From Pseudarthrobacter phenanthrenivorans Sphe3 (GTDB lineage Bacteria; Actinomycetota; Actinomycetes; Actinomycetales; Micrococcaceae): 64,000 nt of DNA. The translations under genes were made by a program, and so were the position numbers. The stretch lies in assembly GCF_000189535.1 (NCBI RefSeq), contig NC_015145.1, positions 4,030,001-4,094,000 of the forward strand, read 5' to 3'. A model generated the notes under the pieces. It had not been told where the DNA came from and made no database searches. It saw nothing but the letters and a program-made list of their open reading frames with translations. This document shows, in pieces, positions 49,420-58,019 of the stretch; within the stretch, counting starts at the first letter, position 1, and the number at the start of each line of letters is the position of its first letter.

Positions 49420-50583
49420 TTAGGCGGGGGCCTGGGCGAGTTCCGCCTGGCGTTCCTCCACGAGGGTGGCCACAGCGTTGAACAGCGGATGGCCCTCCTC
49501 CAGTCCGGTGATCCGCACGGTGGCGTCAGCCGGGCTGGAGGAGGCCAGGATCTCGGCCAATTCCACAGCTTCGGCGTCGGCGGGATCATTGAAGCGCAGC
49601 GCCGCGGCGATGGCGCCCAGAAGCGCCTCCGGCACCACGCCGCGCTCGGCGAGTTCGGCTGCGGGACCGATGAACCGCTCGTTCCGGCTCAGCTTCCGCA
49701 GCGGCGCACGGCCCACGCGGTGGACGGTGTCCGGCAGGTACGGGTTGGAGAACCGGACCAGGATCTTCTGGACGTAGGCTTCCTGCTCGTCGTTGCTGAA
49801 GCCGTGTTTGCTGACCAGCAGCTGCTTGGTCTCCTCCAGCACGGCCCGGACGTCCTCGGCAACATCCTGGTCGGCCATGGCATCGGAGATCTTTTCCAGC
49901 CCCGCCTCGTAACCGAAGTAGGCGGCGGAGGCATGGCCGGTGTTGACGGTGAACAGCTTCCGCTCGATGTACGGCGAGAGGTCGTCCACGAATGTGGCAC
50001 CGGGGATGGCGGGGGCCGCACCGCCAAAGGCGGTCCGGTCAATGACCCACTCGTAGAACGTCTCCACGGTGACGTCAAGCCCCTGCCCCGGTTCCTGGTT
50101 CGGGACGATCCGGTCCACGGCCGTGTTGGCAAACACCGCCTTGCCGTCGAGCGCACCGGCGGCGGCCCCCGGCTGGGAGGCCACCTCCTTGGCCAGGATG
50201 TCGGTGGCATTGATCGCGTTCTCGCAGGCCATGACCTGCAGGGGTGCCAGGCCGGGTTCCCGCGCAACGATGCCCTTGGCGATCACCGGAGCCAGGAACT
50301 TCAGGACATGCGGGCCCACGGCCGTGGTGACGATGTCCGCCGTCGCGATTTCCGCAATGAGTTCGGCTTCCTGGGTGTTGGAGTTCAAGGCCCGGAAGTT
50401 GCGCACCAGACGCTCCGTGGCTTCCTCGCCCACCTCATGGACCCGGTAGCTGTCCGCTGCAGCCAACTGTGCGATCAGCTCCTCGGCCACGTCCGCGAAC
50501 ACCACCTCATACCCGGCGTCGTGCAGGAGCAGCCCAACAAACCCGCGTCCGATGTTCCCGGCCCCGAAATGTACAGCCTTCAC
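49420..50583 (-). CDS. mtlD: mannitol-1-phosphate 5-dehydrogenase
   Basis: This 387-residue polyol dehydrogenase oxidises mannitol 1-phosphate to fructose 6-phosphate with NAD. The start AVHFGAGNIGRGFVGLLLHD (about 3-22) is the Rossmann entry of the family. TVETFYEWVIDRTAFGGA and the substrate-site KLFTVNTGHASAAYFGY (about 215-231, with the catalytic Lys and His) are intact. Its GTG shares one base with the mtlA TAG, so the two are translationally coupled. Confidence 0.93.
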   Translation of the reverse strand: MKAVHFGAGNIGRGFVGLLLHDAGYEVVFADVAEELIAQLAAADSYRVHEVGEEATERLVRNFRALNSNTQEAELIAEIATADIVTTAVGPHVLKFLAPVIAKGIVAREPGLAPLQVMACENAINATDILAKEVASQPGAAAGALDGKAVFANTAVDRIVPNQEPGQGLDVTVETFYEWVIDRTAFGGAAPAIPGATFVDDLSPYIERKLFTVNTGHASAAYFGYEAGLEKISDAMADQDVAEDVRAVLEETKQLLVSKHGFSNDEQEAYVQKILVRFSNPYLPDTVHRVGRAPLRKLSRNERFIGPAAELAERGVVPEALLGAIAAALRFNDPADAEAVELAEILASSSPADATVRITGLEEGHPLFNAVATLVEERQAELAQAPA

Positions 50584-52646
50584 TATGAGTTGACCTTTCC
50601 GAAGAGCTCCAGTACTTCATCCACCGAAGTGGCAGCCTCCAGCCGGGCAACCTGCTCCTTGTTGGTGAAGACCTTCGCGATGGAGGACAGGATGTGCAGG
50701 TGCTCATTGTTGACGCCAGCGACGCCCACCACGAACTTCACCTGCTTGCCGTTCCAGTCGATGCCCTCCGGGTAGCGGATGACGGAGACTGCGGATTTGC
50801 GGATGTGGTCCTTGGCAGCGTTGGTTCCGTGCGGGATGGCCAGGAAGCTGCCCATGTACGTGGACACGGACTGCTCGCGCTCATGCATGGCGGCAATGTA
50901 GTCCTCGTCCACGGCGCCGCGTGCCAGCAGGAGCCGGCCTGCCTCGTCAATGGCGGCGTCGCGGGTGGTTGCCGAGCCCTCCAGCACTACACTCTCGCGG
51001 GCCAGGATTTCGGCGGATCCGGCGCCGGCGGCAGCACCACCGGCGGCGGCGCCTGCCTCAGCCGTTGCCACTGCGGGACCGGAAGCTGCGGCGCCGCCGG
51101 GTGTTCCCGCGCTGGCGTCCGGGCCTTCAGTTGCCGCCCCGCCCTCTGTGTTGCTCTCCCGCACCAGTTCAACGATCTCGTCGTACCGCGGGCTGCTCAT
51201 GAAATTGTCCACGGAATAGTGGACGGCGCTGGCCGTGGCAGGCTTGGCCCGCTCGGTCAGGTCCTGGTGGGTGATCACCACGTCGTAGTCATCGCGGAGG
51301 TTGGCGATGGAGGCGTTGGTGACCTTGACGTCCGGGAAGCCGGCAGCCTTGATCTTGTTCCGCAGCACCGAGGCGCCCATGGCACTCGAGCCCATGCCGG
51401 CGTCGCACGCGAAGACAATGTTGCGGACCGGGCCGGCGAGGACGCCCACGCCGCCTCCCGTGCCAGCACCTGCGCCTGCGCCTGCGCCTGTCAGCGTGGA
51501 GGCTACAGAGCTCTTCTTGCCCTTCATCTGCTCCATCTTCGAGGTGGCGTCGTTGAGGTCCACCTCGTCACTGTGCTTGGTGGTCTTCATGATGATGGAG
51601 GCCACCAGGAAGGATGCGGCCGTGGCCAGCAGGACCGCGAGGATGACTCCGACGTAGCTGTCGCGGGAGGTCTGGGCGAGCACGGCAAAGATGGATCCGG
51701 GGGCTGCCGGTGCCACCAGTCCTGAGCCCGTGATGGCCAGCGTGGCCACGCCTGTCATGCCGCCTGCGATCGCAGCCAGGATCAGCAGCGGGCGCATCAG
51801 GACGTACGGGAAGTAGATCTCGTGGATGCCGCCCAGGAAGTGGATGATGGCGGCACCGGGTGCGGATGCCTTGGCGGCACCGCGGCCGAAGAGCATGTAG
51901 GCGAGCAGGATGCCCAGGCCGGGGCCGGGGTTGGCTTCAAGCAGGAACAGGATGGACTTGCCCTGCTCCAGCGACTGCTGGACGCCCAGCGGGGTGAGCA
52001 CGCCATGGTTGATGGCGTTGTTGAGGAACAGCACCTTGGCAGGCTCGATGAAGATGCTGGTCAGGGGCAGCAGGCCGTTGTCCACCAGGAACTGGACCAC
52101 GTTGCCGGCGCCCTCGCTGAAGGCCGAAACCACAGGAGCGATGGCGTAGAAGCCCAGCATGGCCAGCAGGGCGCCCCAGATGCCGGCGGCAAAGTTGTTG
52201 ACCAGCATCTCGAAACCGGGGCGGATCTTGCCGTCCCAAATGGCGTCAATCTTCTTCATTGTCCAGCCGCCCAGCGGGCCCATGATCATGGCACCGATGA
52301 ACATGGGGATGCCGGCGCCCACAATCACGCCCATCGTGCCGATGGCACCCACCACGCCGCCGCGGACGTCGTAGACCATCCGGCCGCCGGTGTAGGCGAT
52401 CAGGAGCGGCAGCAGGTAGGTGATCATCGGCCCCACCAGGCCTGTGTTGGCGACGCCGTCTGTCTCACCGAAGCCGCCCAGCTGCGGAACGGGCAGCCAG
52501 CCCTTCTCGATGAACAGCGCTGTGATGATGCCCCACGCAATGAAGGCGCCGATATTGGGCATGATCATGCCGGACAGGAACGTCCCGAACTTTTGGACGT
52601 GCACGCGCGCGCTGGTACGGGGTTTTGCAACTGTCTCTGTTGCCAT
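50583..52646 (-). CDS. mtlA: mannitol PTS enzyme IICBA
   Basis: This 687-residue polypeptide carries all three mannitol PTS domains. IIC (about 15-350) forms the membrane channel; FGTFLSGMIMPNIGAFIAWG starts it and GGIHEIYFPYVLM is the substrate motif. IIB (about 408-500) has its phospho-Cys at 414 in CDAGMGSS. IIA (about 545-687) has its phospho-His at about 606 in IPHGTN. Two linkers are low-complexity: a Gly-Ala repeat before IIB and an Ala/Gly/Pro-rich stretch before IIA. It imports and phosphorylates mannitol. A 7-bp hairpin (52667-52682) lies upstream, after tetR. Confidence 0.93.
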   Translation of the reverse strand: MATETVAKPRTSARVHVQKFGTFLSGMIMPNIGAFIAWGIITALFIEKGWLPVPQLGGFGETDGVANTGLVGPMITYLLPLLIAYTGGRMVYDVRGGVVGAIGTMGVIVGAGIPMFIGAMIMGPLGGWTMKKIDAIWDGKIRPGFEMLVNNFAAGIWGALLAMLGFYAIAPVVSAFSEGAGNVVQFLVDNGLLPLTSIFIEPAKVLFLNNAINHGVLTPLGVQQSLEQGKSILFLLEANPGPGLGILLAYMLFGRGAAKASAPGAAIIHFLGGIHEIYFPYVLMRPLLILAAIAGGMTGVATLAITGSGLVAPAAPGSIFAVLAQTSRDSYVGVILAVLLATAASFLVASIIMKTTKHSDEVDLNDATSKMEQMKGKKSSVASTLTGAGAGAGAGTGGGVGVLAGPVRNIVFACDAGMGSSAMGASVLRNKIKAAGFPDVKVTNASIANLRDDYDVVITHQDLTERAKPATASAVHYSVDNFMSSPRYDEIVELVRESNTEGGAATEGPDASAGTPGGAAASGPAVATAEAGAAAGGAAAGAGSAEILARESVVLEGSATTRDAAIDEAGRLLLARGAVDEDYIAAMHEREQSVSTYMGSFLAIPHGTNAAKDHIRKSAVSVIRYPEGIDWNGKQVKFVVGVAGVNNEHLHILSSIAKVFTNKEQVARLEAATSVDEVLELFGKVNS

Positions 52647-52726
52647 GTGATTTCCTAACCGTCATTCCTGCGGCTCCGCAGGATGGTTCGATGATTACGA
52701 CGACGTACTGCTGGGACTTCGCGTTT

Positions 52727-53455
52727 TCAGCCCGTGGGGCTGGTGGAGATGCGGTGAAGCCATTCGAGGAAGAGCTTGAGTTCCGAGCTCGAAAGCTGGT
52801 CTGAGTGCGAAGCCTGAAGTGCGGCGTTCAGGGCAATCGCTGCCACCACTACCGAGGATTTCCCGGCGTCGCCCGCAGCCGCGCCGCTGGCGGGCTCGGC
52901 AGACACCGCGAAGATCATGGCGTCCCGGGTCATGGTGGACAGTTCAAGGTTGCGTTCGGAGGCGGGTTCCGCAATCAGCATCAGCGTCACGCCCACGTTG
53001 GCCGCCAGAATGGACCTGGCTGCTTCCCTGGGCTGGACGTTCAGCTGGCCCGCCGCCGCTGCCTTGTTCAGCATCTCCTCCATCAGTGCCTCGGCATCTG
53101 CAACGATGGCCGGCCGGCTTTCCGGGCGGATGTTACCGAACATGACCAGGTACAGTTCCGGCTGGTTCAGCCCGAACTGGACGTGGTTGTCCCACATCCT
53201 CCGGATGTCCTCGAGAGGTTGTCCGGAGGGGGCGAAATCCCTTTCGCCCGCTACATACTCTTCAAACCCTGCGCTGACGACGGCATCGAACAGTCCTTCC
53301 TTGTCACCGAAGTGGTGATAAAGGGTGGGAGCTGAAACGCCTGCCAGCTGCGTGATCTGGCGGGTGGACACCGGCGCGCCACCCGACTTTGCCAGCAACT
53401 CCGCGGCGGCACGGAGCAGCCGCATTTTGGGGGGAAGCTGGCCATCCAAACTCAT
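52727..53455 (-). CDS. TetR-family regulator of the mannitol locus
   Basis: This 242-residue regulator has a TetR HTH at about 9-58 (KMRLLRAAAELLAKSGGAPV, GVSAPTLYHHFGDKEGLFDA) and a C-terminal TetR_C-like ligand domain. It is the first gene of the tetR-mtlA-mtlD series and is divergent from ptsI. A palindrome stands 18 bases before its start. Control of mannitol genes by a TetR protein rather than MtlR is an inference from this layout. Confidence 0.85.
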   Translation of the reverse strand: MSLDGQLPPKMRLLRAAAELLAKSGGAPVSTRQITQLAGVSAPTLYHHFGDKEGLFDAVVSAGFEEYVAGERDFAPSGQPLEDIRRMWDNHVQFGLNQPELYLVMFGNIRPESRPAIVADAEALMEEMLNKAAAAGQLNVQPREAARSILAANVGVTLMLIAEPASERNLELSTMTRDAMIFAVSAEPASGAAAGDAGKSSVVVAAIALNAALQASHSDQLSSSELKLFLEWLHRISTSPTG

Positions 53456-53473
53456 AACCGCTACCCTAGCACC

Positions 53474-53488
53474 TATAGCAATGCTATA
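53474..53488. promoter_or_regulatory. TetR operator candidate between tetR and ptsI
   Basis: TATAGCA-A-TGCTATA is a perfect 15-base palindrome, AT-rich against its surroundings. It is placed to repress both divergent promoters. No second copy is seen in the 80 bases before mtlA. Confidence 0.65.
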
Positions 53489-53615
53489 TGAACTGAATCA
53501 CATACAATTTTTTTCAGGCACGTTTCCCGCCTCCGGATGCAGCAGTCCGACGGCGGCCGGCATGGCGCCGGACAGATGGGCGGGCCTGGCAACCGGCAGA
53601 GAATGAGGACCTTCA

Positions 53616-55301
53616 GTGCAGAACTTCCCAGGAGTAGGCGTCAGCCCAGGCCGCGTCATCGGCACCGTCCGTCAGATGCCCAAGCCCATCAGTGAACCTC
53701 CCGCCGGCGAACAGCTGGCAGCAGGCACCACGGCAGAGGAAGCGACAGCAGCGCTGAAGGCGGCCTCCCAGGCCGTGCACGATGACCTGAAGGACCGTGC
53801 CGCCCACGCCACCGGTGACGGCAAGGCCGTCCTGGAAGCCACCGCGCTGATGGCCAAGGACACCATGCTGATCAAGGGCGCGGCAAAGCTGGTTGCCCGC
53901 GGCACGTCGGCAGAGCGTGCCATCTGGGAGTCAGGCTCCTCCGTGTCCGAAATGCTGCACAACCTGGGTGGTTATATGGCTGAGCGGGCCACCGACGTCC
54001 TGGACGTGCGCGCACGGATCGTGGCCGAACTTCGTGGTGTTCCCGCACCCGGCATCCCGGCGTCGAACACACCCTTCGTCCTGGTGGCGGAAGACCTGGC
54101 CCCGGCGGACACTGCCACCCTTGACCCGAACAAGGTCCTGGCCCTGGTTACCGCGGGCGGCGGCCCCCAGTCCCACACCGCCATCATCGCCCGCTCCCTC
54201 GGCCTTCCCGCCGTCGTTGCGGCCACGGGCGTGGACGATCTCCCGGACGGCACCGAAGTGTATGTTGACGGCGCCGCCGGCAGCGTCACCTCCGACCCGG
54301 ACGAATCCCTGCGCGCCGCAGCAGAGGCATGGGCTGCCACAGCTTCCCTGCTGGCGGAGTTCAGCGGAACGGGTACGACGGCGGACGGCCACCTGGTGCC
54401 GCTGCTCGCCAACGTTGGCGGCGGCAAGGACGCCGAAGCGGCCGCAAAGCTGGGCGCCCAGGGCGTGGGCCTCTTCCGCACCGAGTTCTGCTTCCTGGAA
54501 CGGGACACCGAGCCGAGCGTGGAAGAGCAGGCCGCGGCCTACAAGAGCGTTTTTGACGCCTTCCCCGGCAAGAAAGTGGTCCTTCGCACGCTCGACGCCG
54601 GAGCGGACAAGCCGCTGCCGTTCCTGACTGACTCCACGGAACCGAACCCCGCCCTGGGTGTCCGCGGCTACCGCACGGACTTCACCACCCCCGGGGTCCT
54701 GGACCGCCAGCTGGAGGCCATCGCCTTGGCGCAGCAGCAGTCCGAGGCGGATGTCTGGGTCATGGCCCCCATGATTTCGACGGCCGAAGAGGCTGCCCGG
54801 TTTGCCTCCATGTGCACGGACGCCGGCATCAAGACGCCCGGCGTGATGGTGGAAGTGCCTTCCGCTGCCCTGACCGCCGAAGCGATCCTCCGCGAGGTGA
54901 GCTTCGCCAGCCTGGGCACCAACGACCTCACCCAGTACGCCATGGCGGCCGACCGCCAGCTGGGCCCGCTCGCCAACCTCAACACCCCCTGGCAGCCGGC
55001 CGTCCTGCGGCTGGTGGGCCTGACCGTGGAAGGTTCCCGCGCGGAAGGCAACAACAAGCCGGTGGGCGTCTGCGGCGAGGCAGCCGCGGATCCCGCCCTC
55101 GCCGTCGTCCTCACCGGCCTGGGGGTGAGCACGCTCTCCATGACGGCGCGCTCCCTGGCTGCCGTGGCGGCCGTCCTGAAGACCGTGACTTTGGAGGAAG
55201 CACAGCAGCTGGCGAAGCTCGCCCTGTCCGCCCCCAGCGCCACGGAAGCCCGGGCATGGGTGCGGGAGAAGCTGCCCGTCCTGGCGGAACTCGGGCTCTA
55301 A
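53616..55301 (+). CDS. ptsI: PTS enzyme I (PEP-protein phosphotransferase)
   Basis: This 561-residue enzyme takes phosphate from PEP and passes it to HPr. The GTG start begins QNFPGVGVSPGRVIGTV. The phospho-His is in GGGPQSHTAIIARSLGLPA at about residue 187. The C-terminal PEP-binding barrel has GVGLFRTEFCF (about 284-294), DAGADKPLP, VMVEVPSAAL and the SLGTNDLTQY block; GVCGEAAADP holds the acceptor Cys. No ptsH lies next to it; HPr must be encoded elsewhere. It shares a control region with the mannitol genes. Confidence 0.93.
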   Translation: MQNFPGVGVSPGRVIGTVRQMPKPISEPPAGEQLAAGTTAEEATAALKAASQAVHDDLKDRAAHATGDGKAVLEATALMAKDTMLIKGAAKLVARGTSAERAIWESGSSVSEMLHNLGGYMAERATDVLDVRARIVAELRGVPAPGIPASNTPFVLVAEDLAPADTATLDPNKVLALVTAGGGPQSHTAIIARSLGLPAVVAATGVDDLPDGTEVYVDGAAGSVTSDPDESLRAAAEAWAATASLLAEFSGTGTTADGHLVPLLANVGGGKDAEAAAKLGAQGVGLFRTEFCFLERDTEPSVEEQAAAYKSVFDAFPGKKVVLRTLDAGADKPLPFLTDSTEPNPALGVRGYRTDFTTPGVLDRQLEAIALAQQQSEADVWVMAPMISTAEEAARFASMCTDAGIKTPGVMVEVPSAALTAEAILREVSFASLGTNDLTQYAMAADRQLGPLANLNTPWQPAVLRLVGLTVEGSRAEGNNKPVGVCGEAAADPALAVVLTGLGVSTLSMTARSLAAVAAVLKTVTLEEAQQLAKLALSAPSATEARAWVREKLPVLAELGL

Positions 55302-55309
55302 CCGAGACG

Positions 55310-56113
55310 CTAGGCCTCAGGAGCGGCGGTCTTTTGGCACGGTGCCGGCAGGGCCGCCGCCCGCACCCATCCGGTGATGATTTCCGCGGCGGCGTCCGGG
55401 GCAGTGTGCTGGACAACGTGGCCCTGCCCCGGGACCTCCGCCATGCTGCCGTGGGGAGCCACCCTCGCCAGGCGTTCGCACCAGGGACGACGCGCAACGG
55501 GGTCCTTGGCGCCGCGGAGGACCAGGACGGGCTGGCTGACGGCTGCCAGCCTTTCCTCCATGGGGTAGGCCATCATCACCGGCAGTTCAGTCAGGTACCA
55601 GCGCGGGCCCGCCCGGAAGTAGTCGCCAAAAACGAGAGCGTTCGAGGTGAGGGACTCACTGAACAGCGCATCACGCGTGAGCGCCAGGGCCTGTTTGGTG
55701 ACTGTCTTCCTGGGCGTGTCCACCACCGGCCCCATCAGCACGGCACCGGCCACCCGGCTGGGTTCCCGCAACGCCAGTTCCACGGCAAATTGCGTCCCCA
55801 TCGAATGGCCCACCACCACATAACGGGAAACGCCGGCCTCTGTCAGGACAGCGCTCACGAACGCGGCGAAGTCCTCCACCTGCAGTTGATGCTGGGGCCT
55901 CGACGCCTTTCCGAAGCCGGGAAGGTCGAAGGTATAGACGTCCGCTTCCTTTGACAGTTCCAGGTGCAGCCGGGCCAGGTACCGGTGGGAGACGCCGATG
56001 CCGTGCAGCAGCACGTAGGCAGGCCGTTCCTGGTGGTTGGTCGGGAGAACTGACGCGTAGAGCTTGCCCTGCAGTCCTCCCGCTTTAACGTCGCGGCCGC
56101 CAGTAAGTACCAT
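55310..56113 (-). CDS. alpha/beta-fold hydrolase
   Basis: This 267-residue hydrolase has an oxyanion region AYVLLHGIGVSHRYLARLHL, the nucleophile elbow VVGHSMGTQFAVELAL with Ser at about residue 104, an acid in LVLRGAKDPVARR and the catalytic His in VPGQGHVVQHTAPD. It resembles small esterases or C-C hydrolases; the substrate is unknown. The ATG at 56113 is chosen because the domain starts shortly after. It is convergent with ptsI and divergent from the HTH gene. Confidence 0.85.
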   Translation of the reverse strand: MVLTGGRDVKAGGLQGKLYASVLPTNHQERPAYVLLHGIGVSHRYLARLHLELSKEADVYTFDLPGFGKASRPQHQLQVEDFAAFVSAVLTEAGVSRYVVVGHSMGTQFAVELALREPSRVAGAVLMGPVVDTPRKTVTKQALALTRDALFSESLTSNALVFGDYFRAGPRWYLTELPVMMAYPMEERLAAVSQPVLVLRGAKDPVARRPWCERLARVAPHGSMAEVPGQGHVVQHTAPDAAAEIITGWVRAAALPAPCQKTAAPEA

Positions 56114-56163
56114 CTGCCGAGCATACCGCCCCGGGCAGGCAGGGCCGCCGGTAGGCTGGTGCC

Positions 56164-56568
56164 ATGGCACTGATCGCTCCCCGCCCCACGGGCGCCCTCC
56201 CTCCTGAAGACGCTGAAAAGCTGCGCCGGGCGCTGGAAGGCAGCGATGACATCACCGTCTTCGTGGACGGCACCGTCCATCGGCTGCCGCCGCTGGCGAG
56301 GGACGCCGTCGTGGACCTCCTCCGCCGCTTCAGCCGCGGCGAAGCGGTGACCGTCAGCAGTGTTGAGGACATGCTCACCACGTCCAAGGCAGCAGAGCTG
56401 GCCGGCATTTCCCATACCTTCCTGCGGAACATGACCGATCGCGGCGAGATACCCGTGGAATACCGCGGCAGCCACCGTCGGATTCCACGCGCGGCCATCA
56501 TGAAGTGGCTGGAAGGGCAGAAGAAGGCCCAGCGCGCGACGGAAGGCACGCAGGAACAGGACGCCTAG
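56164..56568 (+). CDS. excisionase-type HTH protein, antitoxin-like
   Basis: This 134-residue protein has a C-terminal MerR/excisionase-type DNA-binding domain (about 73-120: MLTTSKAAELAGISHTFLRN, GSHRRIPRAAIMKWLEG). The N-terminal half (ITVFVDGTVHRLPPLARDAV) resembles PIN-toxin antitoxins of actinobacteria, which usually precede a PIN gene. No PIN gene follows here: the next gene is convergent and shares its CTAG stop. It is therefore an orphan antitoxin-like regulator. Confidence 0.75.
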   Translation: MALIAPRPTGALPPEDAEKLRRALEGSDDITVFVDGTVHRLPPLARDAVVDLLRRFSRGEAVTVSSVEDMLTTSKAAELAGISHTFLRNMTDRGEIPVEYRGSHRRIPRAAIMKWLEGQKKAQRATEGTQEQDA

Positions 56569-57785
56569 ATCCTGGGCCGCCCCGCCCAGCGCCGCATCTT
56601 CAGTGCAGAATGAAGCTCCAGGCGCGCCATGCCCTTAAGCGGGTCCACACCCAGCAGCTGCCGGATCCGGCCGAGCCTGTTATAGATGCTGCTGCGGTGC
56701 AGGTGGAGCTTCGTGGCCACATCCTGGACTGAACCGTCATTGTCATACAGGAGTTCCAGGACCGGAATCAGCTCACCATTGCGGTCATGGTCCTCAAGCA
56801 TGCGGAAGTACACGGACCCCGCATCAGCCCACGCGCCGGCCCCTCCCCCGGCCGAGGCCAGGAGCTGGTACATGCCGGTGGCCCTGCAGTCCACCAGCTC
56901 GCCAAGCTGGGGGTCGACGGCGGCAGCCTGGGCTGCCACTTTGGACTGCCGGTACGCGCCGGCAAGCTCCCGTGGCCTGCCGAATCCCTCGCTGATGCCC
57001 AGGATGACGCGGTGCACCGGCCGGCCGGACCGTTTGGCGAGCTCCAGCTGGTAATGCACCAGTACCTGGGCGTGGTTGGCCCGTCCGGACAACTCGCGGA
57101 AAAGGACCGCGGCATGCGTCTCCGTTCCGGCACTGAACAGGGCAGCGTCAACTCCGATGGTTGCCTGGAGCGCGGCCGAACGGTGGATAAGGGTGGAGGC
57201 AATAGGGTCGGGGCCGCCGGCCCAGCCCTCGGCGTCCAGCACGGTGACCATCTGCCACGGGCCGCGGCCCTGGACCTCCTTCCAGCCGGCCACGGCGGCC
57301 ACGGCGTTGGACTCGCCGGCACACGCTGCCAGGAATTCCCGCTCCCGCCCTCGCCGGAATTCAGACTCCGCCGTATTCGAATCCAGCAGGAGGCCGGACA
57401 GCATCTCCAGCTCGTGGTTGACGGCAGGCAGCTGGGTGAGGATCGCCGTCGGGTTTTCATCCGCCGAGTCCTGCTGCACCCAGAGGTAGCCCACCCGGAA
57501 GCCGCGCACCATCAGCGGAACGCACACGCGGCCCAGCATTCCCAGGTCCTGGTTGGCGGGAACCACCACGGGCCGGACGGCGGTCGCGATGCCGTGCGAG
57601 AGCTGCCAGGCACTTACATCGGCCGGGACCTTCTTGCTCAGCAGGAAATTCACCCGGACCCGGTCCGCGTGGGACTGGTTGGAGCTGTACGCCAGCAGCA
57701 CTCCGTCCAGGTCCTCAAGAGACAGGCCACGGCCCAGTTTCTGCGCCACCTGCTCCACCAGCTGTTCCACACCCTGCTGCTGCAT
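56565..57785 (-). CDS. PucR/CdaR-family regulator, likely of ald
   Basis: This 406-residue regulator has the PucR C-terminal HTH, seen in LLYDNDGSVQDVATKLHLHR followed by SSIYNRLGRIRQLLGVDPL (about 335-380). The preceding GGDEF-like CdaR region has VLDAEGW and ILGISEG. The N-terminal half is a divergent sensory domain (about 1-160). It is divergent from alanine dehydrogenase over 235 bases that contain two inverted repeats. In Bacillus thuringiensis a PucR protein, AdeR, activates ald; the same role here is inferred from the layout. Confidence 0.82.
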   Translation of the reverse strand: MQQQGVEQLVEQVAQKLGRGLSLEDLDGVLLAYSSNQSHADRVRVNFLLSKKVPADVSAWQLSHGIATAVRPVVVPANQDLGMLGRVCVPLMVRGFRVGYLWVQQDSADENPTAILTQLPAVNHELEMLSGLLLDSNTAESEFRRGREREFLAACAGESNAVAAVAGWKEVQGRGPWQMVTVLDAEGWAGGPDPIASTLIHRSAALQATIGVDAALFSAGTETHAAVLFRELSGRANHAQVLVHYQLELAKRSGRPVHRVILGISEGFGRPRELAGAYRQSKVAAQAAAVDPQLGELVDCRATGMYQLLASAGGGAGAWADAGSVYFRMLEDHDRNGELIPVLELLYDNDGSVQDVATKLHLHRSSIYNRLGRIRQLLGVDPLKGMARLELHSALKMRRWAGRPRI

Positions 57786-57869
57786 GCGCCCACACTACTG
57801 CCTGCGTGGCCTTCCGGACGAACGGACAGCAGGCGACACCTGCCGCTCCACGGCGCGACAAATGTCTAG

Positions 57870-57975
57870 CCCGGATGATCAAAAAGCCAGGAATTCCGCG
57901 CTTTTTCATCCGGGGGCCCTTCGCCATGCCTGTCAGCTGGCTCACAACCGGATTTATCGTGGATACACGAAATCC
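57870..57975. promoter_or_regulatory. two inverted repeats in the pucR-ald control region
   Basis: The first pairs CCCGGATGATCAAAAAGC (57870-57887) with GCTTTTTCATCCGGG (57900-57914), allowing a three-base bulge, around a GGAATTCC core. The second is GGATTTATCGTG-GATA-CACGAAATCC (57950-57975), with a two-base bulge. Both are good candidates for binding by the divergent PucR regulator. Confidence 0.55.
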
Positions 57976-58019
57976 TTCCGCACTTTCCGGCTGACCAGGC
58001 CGAGAATCTGGAGCCCACG

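Noticed and set aside
56164..56568. Prophage or integrative element marked by an excisionase
   Set aside because: No integrase, attachment repeats or phage genes are nearby; excisionase-type HTH domains are common in antitoxins.
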